Shown: positions 37,074-50,243, counted from the first letter of the stretch. The stretch is 64,000 nucleotides of DNA from Bigelowiella natans CCMP2755 (GCA_000320545.1 ADNK01001594.1:1-64000), one strand, 5' to 3'. The notes: generated by a model not told the origin, from the letters alone. Translations and numbers: made by a program.

Positions 37074-38594
37074 TTGAGCGAGAGAGAGAAAGAGGTGCAC
37101 AATCCAATATTTCGAATGTTATATTGTTATCTTCAACATTATTCCGATCGTCGTCATCATCATCATCATCATCATCATCATCACCATCATCACAGTCACC
37201 ACCCATCCGCATGGCCTCCTCCTCCTCCTCCTCCTCCTCTTTTCGTTTGATTGGCACAGGTGACTCCTGGCAATGTGCTTTTGAACCGTGCAGTACCCAA
37301 GGAGACCTCAAAGGACATTCCCAATCCAACAGCACACTCTGCTGCTGCTGCATCAGATAACTACATCTCAAGACCTGTGAGGTCAGTAGTAGTAAGACAG
37401 GGCTACTATCTACTGGAAGAGAGACGGAGTTACCAACCTGCAGCTCGTCTAATAACAGTGGGAGGAGGAGGAGGAGGAGGAGGAGGAGGAGGAGGAAGAA
37501 GAAGAGAAATAAGCAAGAAGAACATACTGATGATAGCACCATTCTCATTATCATCGTAATCATCATCATCATCATCACCACCACCACCATATAATTTATA
37601 TTCAATTGATCATTGCACAGGTATAAGTCCCCTTCGCACGGACATGTAGATCAGGTGAAAGAACGCCATCATCATCATAGTGGCAGCAATTATCATCACC
37701 ATTATGAACGTCATCATCCTACTTACTTTCTTTCTCCTCCTCCTCCTCCTCGTATCCTCCTCTTCCCAGGTGATAATCACCTCCAACAACACCGATCACT
37801 TCATGGTGAAGATTCTTATGCGCTCTACTCGCCGCCCGGAGTTGGGAGACAAGTTCTCCTCAAGGCATGGACAAAAAGGCGTTGTTGGTATCCTAATCCC
37901 CCAAGAGGATATGCCTTTCAACGACCAGGGCATTTGCCCTGATATCATCATGAACCCTCACGGTAGTAGCTACCACTACCTCAGCCAACCCAACGATGTG
38001 TTACTTGCTGCTAATGAAAGCACAACGGAACAGAGAATAATACCGAAAGAGGGAGTGTACAAATAATACGCTATATTACTACGATGGATTTTACCACGCC
38101 TTTGGGTTATTCGAGGGATTGTAAATGATTGCTCTGATTGTCCATCATTTGCTGTTTAAGAATAATAATAAATAGTAATGATAATAATAGAAATAATAAT
38201 AATGATAATACACGTCTTTCATGCAGGATTTCCGTCTCGAATGACAGTAGGAAAGATGATCGAGCTCCTTGCTGGCAAGGCGGGCCTCATGGAGGGCAAA
38301 TTCAAGTCAGTGATGATTATCATCATCATCATGATGATCACGACAGTACAACTAACAAAATAAAACAAATAAAAATCCCTCAAGATCGACCACCTCATCA
38401 TATCTATTATTGCCGTCGTCGTTGTCGTTGCACTTCTTGTTAGTAGCTCTGTAAGAATGGACAGTTTGCAGATAGAGACCAAGCGTTCTTTTTTAGCTGT
38501 ATCATTATAATGTATATCGCTGTGGTTGTGAAGAGTGTAATAGCATTTCCTTGCTCGTGCTAGTCTTCCTGAAAGTGCTGCAGCTATCATTATC

Positions 38595-38630
<36 letters not shown>

Positions 38631-39361
38631 GTCATCATCATCATCGTCGTAGATATGGCACGGCATTCCAGGGCGACAGTGCGGTTGAGATGGGGGAGAT
38701 ACTCGTAAAGCATGGGTACTACTAATAGTGTTGATCATATAGATGTTAATCATCATTCAAATAATGATAATAATGATAATAATAATAATGATAATATTAA
38801 TGTAATCCTTCTTTCGCTGTGATAGCTGACTAACTGCTGACTGCTCACTCATTCTCGGAATACATGCTATTCTCCCTCCTCCTGCCCCCCCCCCCCTCTT
38901 ACAGATTCAGCTATTCTGGGAAGGACTACCTTGCCTCCGGAATAACGGGGGAGCCCCTGCAGGCCTACATCTACTGCGGTCCTGTATACTACCAAAAGCT
39001 GAAACACATGGTGATGGATAAGTTGCATGCAAGGGCTACTGGGAGACGTGTGGCGCTGACACGGCAGCCAACAGAGGGAAGGGCCAAGGATGGGGGACTA
39101 CGACTGGGGGAAATGGAGCGAGACTGTCTGATAGGCCATGGATGCAGCAACTTGCTGCTGGAGCGCTTGATGATTTCAGCCGACGTATTTAACGCCGATG
39201 TGTGCAAGAAGTGCGGGCTGCTTGGGTACATGGGCTGGTGTCAGTACTGCAAGAGCGGCGATCATATGTGTGTTCTCCGCATGCCGTACGCCTGCAAGCT
39301 GCTCTTTCAAGAGCTTCAGAGTATGAACATTATGGCCAAGCTAAGGGTCGAAAGCTTCTAA
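26737..39361 (+). CDS. RPC2: RNA polymerase III second-largest subunit RPC2, 36 exons
   Basis: Complete gene; every junction is GT-AG and in phase, 1160 residues. Exons: 26737-26841, 26986-27201, 27279-27343, 27501-27598, 27785-27836, 28088-28145, 28301-28351, 28522-28592, 28947-29019, 29436-29477, 29644-29707, 30022-30071, 30310-30392, 30654-30721, 31009-31115, 31349-31399, 31889-31987, 32145-32229, 32554-32636, 33114-33175, 33483-33545, 33763-33856, 34212-34298, 34491-34551, 34978-35020, 35150-35255, 35649-35786, 36067-36111, 36248-36391, 36735-36905, 37260-37381, 37621-37654, 37770-37962, 38227-38305, 38653-38715, 38905-39361. Diagnostic Pol III-type stretches: [63 protein letters not shown], and the C-terminal zinc site C1109, C1112, C1121, C1124. 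With RPC1 it forms the Pol III active centre that makes tRNA and 5S rRNA. Exon 12 (30022-30071) is the least certain. Confidence 0.96.
28754..28883. repeat. Perfect 65-bp tandem duplication in RPC2 intron 8
   Basis: Copies 28754-28818 and 28819-28883 are identical by eye and begin CTGAAAACACCAAG. Each contains an internal near-repeat of TATTCTTT(A/C)TCAATATT. Followed by a CT/TATC-rich run. Confidence 0.95.
29091..29123. repeat. (ACT)n microsatellite in RPC2 intron 9
   Basis: About eleven ACT units; the same intron also holds a run of TAA/TAG-type trinucleotides (about 29208-29266). Confidence 0.95.
29819..29881. repeat. (ATC)n microsatellite in RPC2 intron 11
   Basis: Long ATC/TCA run with a few changes; preceded in the same intron by a (TG)n run from 29707, which begins at the splice donor itself. 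Confidence 0.95.
32836..33047. repeat. Three successive trinucleotide tracts in RPC2 intron 19
   Basis: (ATC)n at about 32851-32885, (CTT)n at about 32917-32955 and (TAG)n at about 33013-33047, separated by short unique sequence within one 477-bp intron. Confidence 0.95.
33191..33208. repeat. 18-base G homopolymer in RPC2 intron 20
   Basis: Uninterrupted G run just 16 bases downstream of the exon 20 donor. Confidence 0.95.
34299..34368. repeat. (GAT)n-(TAG)n pair in RPC2 intron 23
   Basis: About eleven GAT units starting at the donor (GTATGATGATG) followed directly by about eleven TAG units. Confidence 0.95.
34863..34966. repeat. (ATCC)n and (ATCAC)n tracts in RPC2 intron 24
   Basis: Tetranucleotide ATCC/ACCC repeats (about 34873-34910) and six or seven ATCAC pentanucleotide units (about 34933-34966), a few bases before the exon 25 acceptor. 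Confidence 0.9.
35946..36049. repeat. Duplicated (TA)n block in RPC2 intron 27
   Basis: Two copies of a 51-bp unit made of ATCTGC(T/G)GCCGATAT plus a TA run, starting at 35946 and 35997. Confidence 0.9.
36425..36473. repeat. (CTA)n microsatellite in RPC2 intron 29
   Basis: About sixteen CTA units with one ATT interruption. The same intron also holds an (ATC)n tract near 36618-36645. Confidence 0.95.
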
Positions 39362-40074
39362 AAGTCGTCTTTCAGTAGCAATTTGCTACGTAGTAGCAGC
39401 CCCTGGAAGACATAGACGACGACCTGGATAAGGGCCTAATCGTCAAATGGTTAGTGCGTGCGACACGCATTCTGGCCATTATTGTCGAACGTGGTATGCA
39501 TGGATATGCGTGTTTTTTGTCGAGTAGATGCTACGCGCATTGCATACAGAGGTTCTTGCTGTAATTAATTAAAGGGATGTACGTGTGCATTCAAATTGGT
39601 CTGGCCGTGCATGTGTATTGACCAAGCCAGCTAGCTGCAATAGCGAGAATCGATTTGTAATGTAAATTGGGAATCATTCGTTTTTGTAGCGTTGCGAGGC
39701 ACAGGTATGCTAGTAGTATGCAATCGTAATCGCAAGGCTACACCATTCTAGCATTGCTCGTTTGTTTAGCAAGTATTTAGTTGTGCTGCATATGTGTTGG
39801 CCGAATGATTGCGGTCACAATTGTTCGCATATTGCTAAATTACATGCACTGCACGACACACATGCGTGTATATGCATACAGTACATGCTAGCGTAGTGCT
39901 GTATCCATTGTGCCACATCATGGCACTCTAGCTAGCACTCGCCAAGCGATTTAGTGATACACATAATGCACGATGTTATTGTGATGTAGACGAGCCACAC
40001 ATTTAATAACTGCAATGATAATGACTGAGACTTGATAAAATAACAATAGTTCATGTGACATATTTAGCTACGTA
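39362..40074. other. Convergent spacer rich in palindromic words
   Basis: Between the 3' ends of RPC2 (+) and the acidic gene (-). Carries GCTAGCTGCA, GCATACA, ATGCATGG, ACATGCTAGCG, CTAGCTAGC words. In contrast to the RPC2 introns just upstream, it has no microsatellite at all. Confidence 0.55.
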
Positions 40075-41004
40075 TCATATAACGGCATCATCTTCTTCTT
40101 CAGAAGATGTATCGTCAAGATGTGACATGTCAAGCCTCGGTGCATTCTCACTGATTGCAGTCCTTGCATCGCCACCTTCACTGTCGTTGTCGCCGAAGGT
40201 TTTTCTAGTAGGTGGAACCGAGAGGCTTGTCGTCAAATCTTGCTTTGAATCCTTACTCTCAAAAGATTCTGTAGCCACCTGGGGAGCTTCCTCAGGCGGA
40301 GAAACTGAAATTTGACGAACAGGGAGAGACTGCTTTTCTCCTTGGTTAGAACTAATGCAATCATCACTATCATCACTATCTGTTTCTTTATCATTTACAT
40401 TTTCAATGAGATCAGGGAAGGGAGGGGCAGGGAGATCAGCATCTACATCTTCCGCAGCAGGAGGCCGAATAACGTCATCATCCTCACTCTGTTGCTTCAA
40501 CTCTCTCTCTGCTTCAGATGGGGGGGCAGGAAGCTCAGAATCTATATCATCTGCAGGAGGAGGCTGAATAATGTCCTCATCCCCACCATCCTGTTTTTTG
40601 AGCTCTCTCTCTGCTTCTTCAGTTTGTTCTAGTTGAAGAGCCGGTGGAGGCAACACTACGTTTTCAATGTCCAACTCCTCGTGCCTTGCAAGATGATGAT
40701 CGGGAAGTCTCAGTGTCAGTGATGATGCGATTGATGTTGTGGGCGGAGAGATTGTGATGAAAATATATTCATGATCTAGTTGAAAGTTTATCGAAGTTGT
40801 TTGCGAAAGCAGGGCTGCTTTTGTGCCTGCTCTTCTAAGCAGTGCTAGCAAAAAATAGAAGACATGTTGGATGATGGCGATTCAAAAAAGAAACACTGGT
40901 CATTGACTACTACTACTCCAAAGTCACATCGAGAAGCAGGCAATTTGCTGTCGCTCGCATTTTTCAGATTTACATCACTTTTTATAATTTGTCAATGTGA
41001 TTCA

Positions 41005-41035
<31 letters not shown>

Positions 41036-42132
41036 CTCTTTCTACCCTGTTGGAGGCTGTAGCTCTGGTATGGGCGGCGCAAGGTTGCTTGTCTCGCTAG
41101 GTGGAAGAGGTGGCTGTTCTCTGCTTAGAATTTCATCTTCTTCCTCTCCAGAATCGACATTCTTCTCCTCCTGGTCATCATCAACCATTGGTGCTGAAAG
41201 ATCATCACCTTCATCTTCGTTGCTACTCGTATTTGACTCATGTTCTCCAACGTCATCCTCCTGCGCTACATCGCCGTCGTTGTTATCATCGTCCTCCTCC
41301 TCATCATCTTTTTCTGGTAGTTTTTCCTCTCCCTCTTGCTCCGGTACCGGAGCGCGTCCAGCGGGCGGCAAATGATCATCGTCGTGGACAGCACTGATGC
41401 GAAACTTGTGGTAGCTCTCCTCGTCCCCACGATCATCTTCATCATCATCATGATCATCATCTGGCAACCTTGGCACGGGAGCAAGGCTTGTTGGCGGTCC
41501 GTCGTCGTCGTTTTCACCAGAGTTTTCTTCAACTCCTGGAGGAGAAGCTGTTGGAGGAACAGGAGCAGCAGCAGCAATGTGCGAGGAGCTTGAATCTCCA
41601 CCATCAAGAGGCATCGAGGAGGGGATTGGCGCAAAGTCTTGAGCTTGTTTGTCTTCCTCCTCCTCCTCACCTTCTTCTTGTTCGTAAGACGGAGGAAGGG
41701 GGGGCTGCTCAGGTGTGACAGCTTCTTCTACCTCTCCTTCAACTTGGGCTGGTGGAAGAGGAGCATCTCCAACTGCCGATTCTCCTCCTCCTTCTCCCTC
41801 GAAGGTGAAGGAGGGGGGAGGGCCAGGAGGTAGTGGTGCTTTTCTATCTTCAATAGTCTCGTCGTCACCCTCCTGCTGCCTTTTCTCCTTGATGATCTTT
41901 CTTGGGGTTGACGATGGCTATACAATTGCAATGTGAAAGAAGTAAAATGAATGGATAACATCCTAATTCGGAACTGTATCTTGACACTACTTCTCCTCTC
42001 GGAGTATCGAAAGTTAGCTACTTAGTTACAACCGTGATGTCGTTCTTGGTAAAAAGCCCCCATGCCTTACGTTGAATCTTGACACACACACACACACACA
42101 ACACACAAACACACAAACACACGCGCGCGCAC

Positions 42133-42174
<42 letters not shown>

Positions 42175-45100
42175 ATATGACTTTGTGCTTCGCGAATTTG
42201 GTTGTTTCTATCAAGTTGTCATCATGCCGACTATTCGTTCAAGATGCACGTTTGTTGCATCTGTTGGCCATAATACCGAAAACATCACAGCTGTTGTTTC
42301 TGTACCTCTACATATTTATCGCTCGCTCTTGTAATCACTTCTACCCAGATACACAGTTCCTGCAGTAGAGCGGGGAGTGTGAGCAGCGAGTGAGTGAGGA
42401 TTGAACAACAACAACAGCAGCATCGTGTATGAAATACTCTCAGATGTATTACTTTCTGATGATACCATCTACCATAGATTTGTCCTCATCTCTCTCAAAT
42501 TTAGAATCTCTTTAAGACTGCTGCTTTATCCTCCTACCCCCCCTTCCCCCCCTCTCTCTTTCTTATCCGTCTCTAATATAAACGTTGTTATTTTCTCTTG
42601 TTTTTAATAACCTGGTTTTCGCGCAAGATATCGAGCTTGACCGTCGATCCGATTGTCTTTATTTCTAATTCCTCAATCATTTCCATGATGCTGTAGTAGC
42701 AGCACAAATAGTAGGAATAGTTGTAGTAAATAAGTAGTGCTTTTTAGCATATATTAGCATTGCTGAGTCAGAGATTAGTCCTCTAGTATGTTATTACATA
42801 TTGGGGTAAACTTTGAATTCTATCTCAACCCTCCCCCGCCCCCTTCTCTCCGTGTCTGTCTATGTGATGACCTCCCTATTGGCACATCGTCGATCTTGAG
42901 GATGATATCGTCGGTCATCAAATCGGAGTCTTTGCTAACGACTTTCGTCACCACCACTCTGTGCACAGCAGCAGCATCATGCATGTATGCATGTATGTAT
43001 GTATGTATGATGTATGTATGTAAGTTTGTATGTATGTGTCAGCGGTCAAGTTAGCATGATTGGCTACGGGAATCATCATCTTTTGCATAATGGTGATGTC
43101 GTCGTTGCGCTACTGCAGCATTATTACCGGCCGCCTCGTTGCGCTGTCTTAACGCCTAGGTTTCTTGGCATCTGATCGTCGTCACATGCAATTGGTGATG
43201 ACACTTGGTGCGTGCATACCCGTGCGTGTTGTATGTTTTATGCAGTGTGAGTACCCTCTCTATGACATCCTCAGCTTCCTGAATAATCTTGGTTCTTTCT
43301 TCTACGTCCTCTGCAAGGGGTGGGGACAGAAAGGCGACAGACAATGGTTAGGAGCACAGTAGTAGTGGTAGTGGTAGTGGTAGTGGTAGTGGTAGTAGTA
43401 AGTTGTAGCAGGACTGAAGCAACGAAAAGAAGAAATCTGAAGGTTTTGATGTGTTCTTAAAAGTATTAGTATAAGTGGTTAGGCAGGGGTCTAACAAACG
43501 TTGTATTTCCCCGTGCTCCTTCTGGATTAGTTTGATGTTTTGCAAGACATCGTTTAAACTCTTCTGCGAACGGGCTGATCAAGGAAAATTCTCAATGAAC
43601 AAACTGATGGAGGACTTTAGTTGCCACCAAATATTCGAATCCCAAAAAGCAACTGCCGAAGGTGGTGATAAGGTGAAATCTAAGCAATGTATCTGACATG
43701 CCACACTGAATCACTAGTAATGCAAACAAACTAGATGAAGGAATGAGAAGAGGTTAAGGCTCTTGCCTCGCATAAGAAGAAGTTCATTACCAAAACCAAA
43801 AGAAGTGAAGACGACGACGAACATATCAACAAAGAGGCAATAATATCACCTAATGCTCTCTGGAGGCTTCGATTTGTTGGGCTATGTACTCCCTGCACGC
43901 AGCACAGTTGTTTCAGTAATTTATTTTGCGAAGGACTACTTTTTGAGATCACCAGTGATTACGAGAGGACGACCAGGAAGAATAAAGGAGAAAATGAATG
44001 AAAAGCTTGAATAATACCTCCGAGCTTGTGTTGTTGACGTAGATCTTCTTCTCTATCACTTTGACTTCATTCTTGATCCGTTTCTTCTCTTCTTCGTAGT
44101 CTTTTAAATCTTCCTGTGTAGATGATGTTCAAGTGCGCGTGTAAGTGCGTGCTTGAGTGTACATCTGGATGTGGTATGAGAAATAATGCTTCGCTGCTGA
44201 TCTTTTGGCCACCACCACTATCTCTTCTACAGAAGAGGACGACGAAGAAGAAGATGAAGGCAGTAGGTCAACATAACAAAAAACAGCTTCCCTTCCGACA
44301 ACTGACATTCATCTCAGCCAAAGGGATAGTACTGCTTGCTGCTGATACCTCTAAGTGCCTTATTTTGTTGTTGAGAATCTCGTTCTGGCTAACAATCTTG
44401 TGTCTGAAGATGATAAATATGAAACATAGATATATAATCAGATGATACAGGAAGCGATGAAGAAGAAGTCAAGGGAAAAATATTTCTCGATAACGTCTTC
44501 TCCTTTCCTCTCCAGCACAATCAAGCTAATCATGTGGGGGGGGGGGAGATCCTTTTATATTTTCTTGTAACAGAGCTAATAATCATTGTAAATCGACACA
44601 CATGTTCGCTTGTGACTCCAAGACAACTCTCATTTTCTTCCGGAGCTCATCGTTTTCATGCACAAGTTCCCTATTTTTAGTTTGTTCCAAAATAATCCAA
44701 GTGAACAGCAAAACAGAATCAATAGAAAAGAAGACCTCAATGGCCTAGTAGGAAGAGCACACACATACACACACGCATACACACACACACTTGGTGTGGT
44801 AAATACTATGCAGCGTGCAAGCATGTATATGATGAATGTACCTTGCATGGTCAGAGCTCAATTTGAAGTCCAGCTTTCGCGCCGAAGAATGAAGGACAGA
44901 ACGTTCGTCACATGCCAAAAGAACACAGTTAGTTCACATATTAGCAACAATTATCCCCTCCTACAACCATCTATAACTGTATTTCTCAACACATAAGGCC
45001 CACAGAGAGGGAGGGGGATGGAGAGGTAGATAACAGATTGTAGCTATTATTTAATGCAATTCCAACCAATTTAATGCATAGTTATCATTATCAGTACGTG

Positions 45101-45530
45101 TGAGGTTATCTACCTCCTTTGGATCGCTCTTCATAACATGGTCCCTGCAACACAATGATATTAATTACATCGGCGAGACGAAGTCAAATGTAGAGGTAAT
45201 AATAATTAGGTGAACATCAAGTCCGTATCTTTCTATGCAATTTTGTCTGATTTGATCAAAGCGCTGTCCCCCCAACATTCCTATGCCTAATATCCTATAC
45301 TTTTATGCAGTGTTAGTATTACTTTCTTTTATCCTTCAACAAATCATTTTCTATATGCAACTGGTGAAGACCTTGATAAATTTTAAAAGCGAATGATTGA
45401 TTAGCAACCGCCGATCACAAACGATGTTGATGTCGAATCATGATGACGATGTGTGAATGCTTCTTACTTTCCTTGCTTTGCTTTAACTCCTTGACAGCTC
45501 GCTCATATTTCAACTGCAAACTCAGGTCTC
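40075..45530 (-). CDS. Coiled-coil, PDZ-like, acidic Pro-rich protein (5' end unresolved)
   Basis: A multi-exon gene. N-terminal pieces between about 45530 and 43240 read as short, strongly helical charged exons, for example RDLSLQLKYERAVKELKQSK, EDLKDYEEEKKRIKNEV, SLNDVLQNIKLIQKEHGEIQ, DVEERTKIIQEAEDVIER. At about 42968-42880 a PDZ-like half reads VTKVVSKDSDLMTDDIILK followed by IDDVPIG, and its second half (GSTVKLDILREN) lies at about 42655-42611. The C-terminal part (41930-41042 and 40850-40075) is a long Glu/Asp/Pro/Ser-rich tail with repeated PPLPP, PAPP and EEED elements, ending SSEEEDDAVI. I did not phase all junctions; the start codon is not found. It could be a cytoskeletal or flagellar scaffold, but no family is recognised. 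Confidence 0.5.
42120..42170. repeat. (CA)n/(CG)n/(TA)n compound microsatellite
   Basis: A CA-rich run (from about 42082) passes through ACGCGCGCGCACG into about fifteen TA units. Lies in an intron of the acidic coiled-coil gene. Confidence 0.9.
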
Positions 45531-46933
45531 TGGAAAACGCATGGACGCACGGTACACGCATACGAACACATAGCATAAGCACAGCACATGTAAAACTTTG
45601 TTACAAATTAATAATTGCAAGTAATCACGAAGGTGTGAGAGCCGTTTATAGCGACGTTTGATGAAAAAAAGGGAAGATGAGGGCAAAAAGCATAAAATAC
45701 GGATGGTATGAACTTGTAATAATACCCATCATCATGATTATGATCTCCGTCATCTTGGTATTCGTAATGATGATTGTCTTCATCGGCATCATCATCATCA
45801 TTGTAATCTATAGGTTCCCGTGGTGGACCCCCCTAACGTTGAAGTGGGTGATCATTGGTTTTGATATCCCTTCCTTCCCCCCTCTCCCCTCCCACTCTTA
45901 CTCCCTTACATTATGAGGTTGGATGCCGTTTCAGCTAGACCTAAATCTACTTTTTACTCTCTCATTATCGATATGCGATATGCATCTCCCCCCCCCCCCC
46001 CTGTGGTTAAATGTTATTACATTTGTCATGCACAACCGCGGACCGCTACAAGCTTGACCCATATTTGTCTTCAAGGAATGTCTGATACACGATGATGGAT
46101 GAGATATGCAGCAGATGCAGCAGCAGGAGTAAGCATCGAGAAAAAGAAACTATGATCTAGATAGTCACTCAAAATTGCACGCTTCTTTCTTTGTCAACTG
46201 TAGTGAAATTGGATCAAGCAATGTGGACATAAGCATCATGAAAATCAAGAAAATCTAAGATATTTGAGTTCACACTGCGCGGCCGTGCGCCACACGATCA
46301 TCGTTCAATATGGTTGCTCCAAAAGTGGAGACCACAGAAAACAACACAGAATGACACCTTTGCGCAAGCTGGAGAACAGAATTTCGAAGTCTGTGCTAGT
46401 CTCTTTCTATTGGTGAAGATTTGATTCTGTCTGCATGAACGATGATGCGGACAATGATGATGATGATCTTTGCTTGCCCGCTACACCAAGACTACGACTT
46501 TGGTAAGATTCGAGCAGCAGATAATGTACTGGGAGCTACAGAGGACGACACGATCTGTTTTATTATCGCAGGTAAAAAATGCCATGTCATTTGAACGATA
46601 AAACCGATCGTTACTCTCTGCTCTTCGGGAAGTTTTGTCCACTGGATACGAGTAGCCTCATGCAAGAAATGCAATAATTCCATGTGAATTTGTACATACG
46701 ACAACAGAAATCCTGCGATTTTTAAGTTTGAAGCTCAGATTACTCTTAAAATCTAGGTGTTCATTCTCCCCATCCACACTAGATCTATCTTGTGGCAAAG
46801 GAAACTCGAAGCAGCGCCGCTGCCGAATCGATGACACCTCTTATCTACCTGTGAACGTGCTCCGAGTAAGCAAATATTACAGAGGAGACTCGACCTTCTG
46901 TTAAAAAAATTGCCTGTGTCAGATTAAGTCTCG
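45531..46933. promoter_or_regulatory. Divergent spacer upstream of the coiled-coil and acylated WW genes
   Basis: About 1.4 kb that should contain the unresolved 5' exons of the coiled-coil gene (an Asp/His-rich reading on the - strand at about 45715-45815 may be one) and the promoters of both genes. Short + strand open pieces near 46435-46565 have splice-like ends but no supported partner. Palindromic words are sparse. Confidence 0.4.
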
Positions 46934-48779
46934 ATGGGGCAAACACAATGCTGCACAGCCCATCCTCGGGGTTTCTATGAGCAAAAGACAGGAACAAGGG
47001 TTACCATACAGGTAAGAGAAGAAGGAAATAGTAATATCACTTATGATACTTCTCGTTCGAACATTATGTTCATTCGATATCGATTTTCTCCTCGCTATCT
47101 AAGGAGATAATAATTTTGGTAGTAGGGGCATTATAGTTGACTTACCATCATCATTTTAATGTAAATACGCAGCAAATAGCTGGAAGCCTCCATTGGAGAG
47201 TGGAGCTTAAGGAGAGAAAGCTTGACGTGTTTGCAGCGAAGGTGAGGGAGCAGATGGACGAGAGCACTTGATTTTGTAGACATTCGTAGCATACATGACG
47301 ATGATGTATTCCTCATTCGTTCCATTTGTTGATTATTAGCCGCAAAAATGGACTCCTCGCACACCGATAGTGATGTGTTTTCCGGGTCTTAAAGATCCAG
47401 CTGTACAATTCTACAGGACCATTTTAGGTTGTTCATAAGGGAGAAAGCAATCGATTATGATGACCTAGAAAAAGAAAAGGAAAAATATCTTGCTTTTGTA
47501 TGCTTTGGTACACCCGTACCTGTGTGCGCCGTTTGTCGTTGATGGCATTTTTCTTGTTATTCGTGTTTATATCTGTTTGTGGTTGTGTGTTTGAACCACT
47601 ACCAGATCTCAAGCTACACGAGAAGTATGGGTTTGTTGTGATGGTACCGGATCTTGAGAAAGAATTCACTTTAAATCACCTCGGCAACATCTACGAGTCA
47701 GTCTTCTTACTCCCTCCGCCATTAATACTAATTCGTACCAAATATATGAAGTATGATGGGGTTGTGTGTGTTTGTGTGTGTTTGTGTGTGTGTGTGTGTG
47801 TGCGTGCGTGCGTGCGTGTTTTCATGTACATTCTTCAGGCTGGGTGATGACAAGGAGCCAAATCTTGATGCTCCTAATGATGTGGAGGTAGACTAGTGCA
47901 AATTTTTAAAGACGACGACGAGGCTTTTTCAGAGTTCTTATTGGTTTTGTGTCTTGAAGAATTTTTTTTTTCTTGTGGGCTATATCGGGAAGCAAGCGCC
48001 CTTTTGTTCTCAAACCTCCCAACCAATACTCTCTCTTTCTGTTACTCACCGCACACATTATTCTCATGTTGTTGATGATGGAAACGAATCAATGAGATTC
48101 AGAATCAAATGGTGCATCTGTGTGTATACAGAGTATAGATACAGAGTATAGATATGCGTTTGAAATTAAGATTCGTACCATCATATCCTCGTGATCATTG
48201 TGAGCATTGTGAGGTGTGACTGGCTATTATGTGCACAGGATTGGTCTTTTACAGTTTTGGCTGAAGTTTTCCAAAAGATGAGGATTAAGTTAGGGTAGGA
48301 AATAACCACAATAATGGACGAGATAATGATGTGGTGATGGTGATGATGATGATTAAGAAGAAGAAGAAGCAAAAAGCAATGCAGACAATAGTCCTGAAGA
48401 TATATGGACGAGCAGCTGGAGATATTTACCGGAGATAAAGCAGTGACGACAATCGTACCTCCTCCTCCTCCTCCTCATCATCATCATCATCATCATCGTC
48501 ATCATCATCATCATCATCACCTATGTTCTTCTATACTCGAATCAGGTCGACTCAAAAGACCTTTCGGGTTTACGGCCTCGAGGTAAACAACGTAGTAAGT
48601 TGCTGATAGATAGATAGATAGATGATGATGATGATGATGATGATGAGAGCCGATTGCATAGAATTCCAAATTCATCGAATTTACTAAGGCGTGCTTTAAC
48701 ATCCAACCATCACTCTCTAGGAGGGTGCTGAATTTGCTCTCCGGTTATGCATTTTTTCTCCTCCAGGGCTTATAAGGAG

Positions 48780-48812
<33 letters not shown>

Positions 48813-49387
48813 ATAGCAACCAGGACCATGAGCTCTTCTGGCATATCATCCTTCTCATTTAAAGAAGATGATCAATACTGTGTGCTCCGGCATCAACATC
48901 TTCACTGTGCCTCCCCCGCTCTTTTTGTTTCCTTTAATGATGCTGGCGCTGAGATTTTTGTTCGTCGGAAATGTGGTTGTTAAGTGCTCTAACAACCTCT
49001 GCCCCTGTTTTGCCCTTACAAAGAGCCGTTATTGCGTATGGTGAAAACTACACGCATATGGATCGAAATGTGGAATATCCAGCTGGGGTGGGGGACTTGG
49101 GTGTCAAATCCTTTAAGGTATGATTGCTGCAAATTAGGTTTTTCATTTCTCAGTACTTTCACTACCATCGGCCATCAATAACATCTTTACAACGAATGAT
49201 TTCCTGTTTCTCTTATCAATTCCATGGTTTTAGTATGGAATAAGTGACACATTATGACAATTAATCTCTGCTATTGTTGCCATCTAACAAACTTGTTTTT
49301 ATCAGGTAAAAGATCTGCTGCAAAGAGAAATCAAGATCTTTGTTCCTGATAAGGATAATGAAGAAGCGGTATAGGAACAAACAAGCG

Positions 49388-49427
<40 letters not shown>

Positions 49428-49444
49428 CCATAAATTCATTGTAT

Positions 49445-49487
<43 letters not shown>

Positions 49488-49708
49488 GTGCAGCAGTGAG
49501 AGACGTGAGCGTTGAAGATCCTCATTTTCACTCATAACGAATTATTTATTATAGGAGACCGACTCGCCTCTCTTAAGGCTGTATGAAAGTGGAGCTGGTA
49601 ATATCATTATCGTCGTTGTAGTACAATCATCATCGTCGTTGTAGTTCTTGTCAAATTTAGTAGTTAGTGGAAGGAAAAGAAGGAGGAAAGCAAAATTAGA
49701 TATATAAC

Positions 49709-49761
<53 letters not shown>

Positions 49762-50243
49762 TACGCGCATGCGTTGATTATTTCTCTTTCTTCTTATTAT
49801 TATTATAGAATGCCTTCAGAGGGCGGAGAGCTTGGCTTCAAGCATGAATCTTGTCTGTGGTTGGTCGATATTCTTCTCTCCCTCAAGCTCTAATAAGGTG
49901 GGCGGTTGTAGTAGTGTGTGACTAGGAGGGTGGTGGGATGCCAGTAAGCAGAGCAGCAAAACACAACAATAGCCAAACGACGAGTACTTGCAGATTCTTT
50001 CAGTGGGCTCAAAATCACAGAGCAAAGAAACTTTAGCCTAATTTTCCGGCCTTTCAGCTGTGATATTTCATTCTTATCTTTTCCTTAGCTCCGGGCGATA
50101 TTGCGAAACTCGGTGAAGCTGATCATCGATGAAGACGACGTAGACGAGTCTTTGCACGAAGATGCCTCTATCTTTGCTGCAGGTATCATTATCCCAGTGT
50201 GCAAGCAGTCCCACGATGAACGTTAGATTGTAAGCATGTGAGG

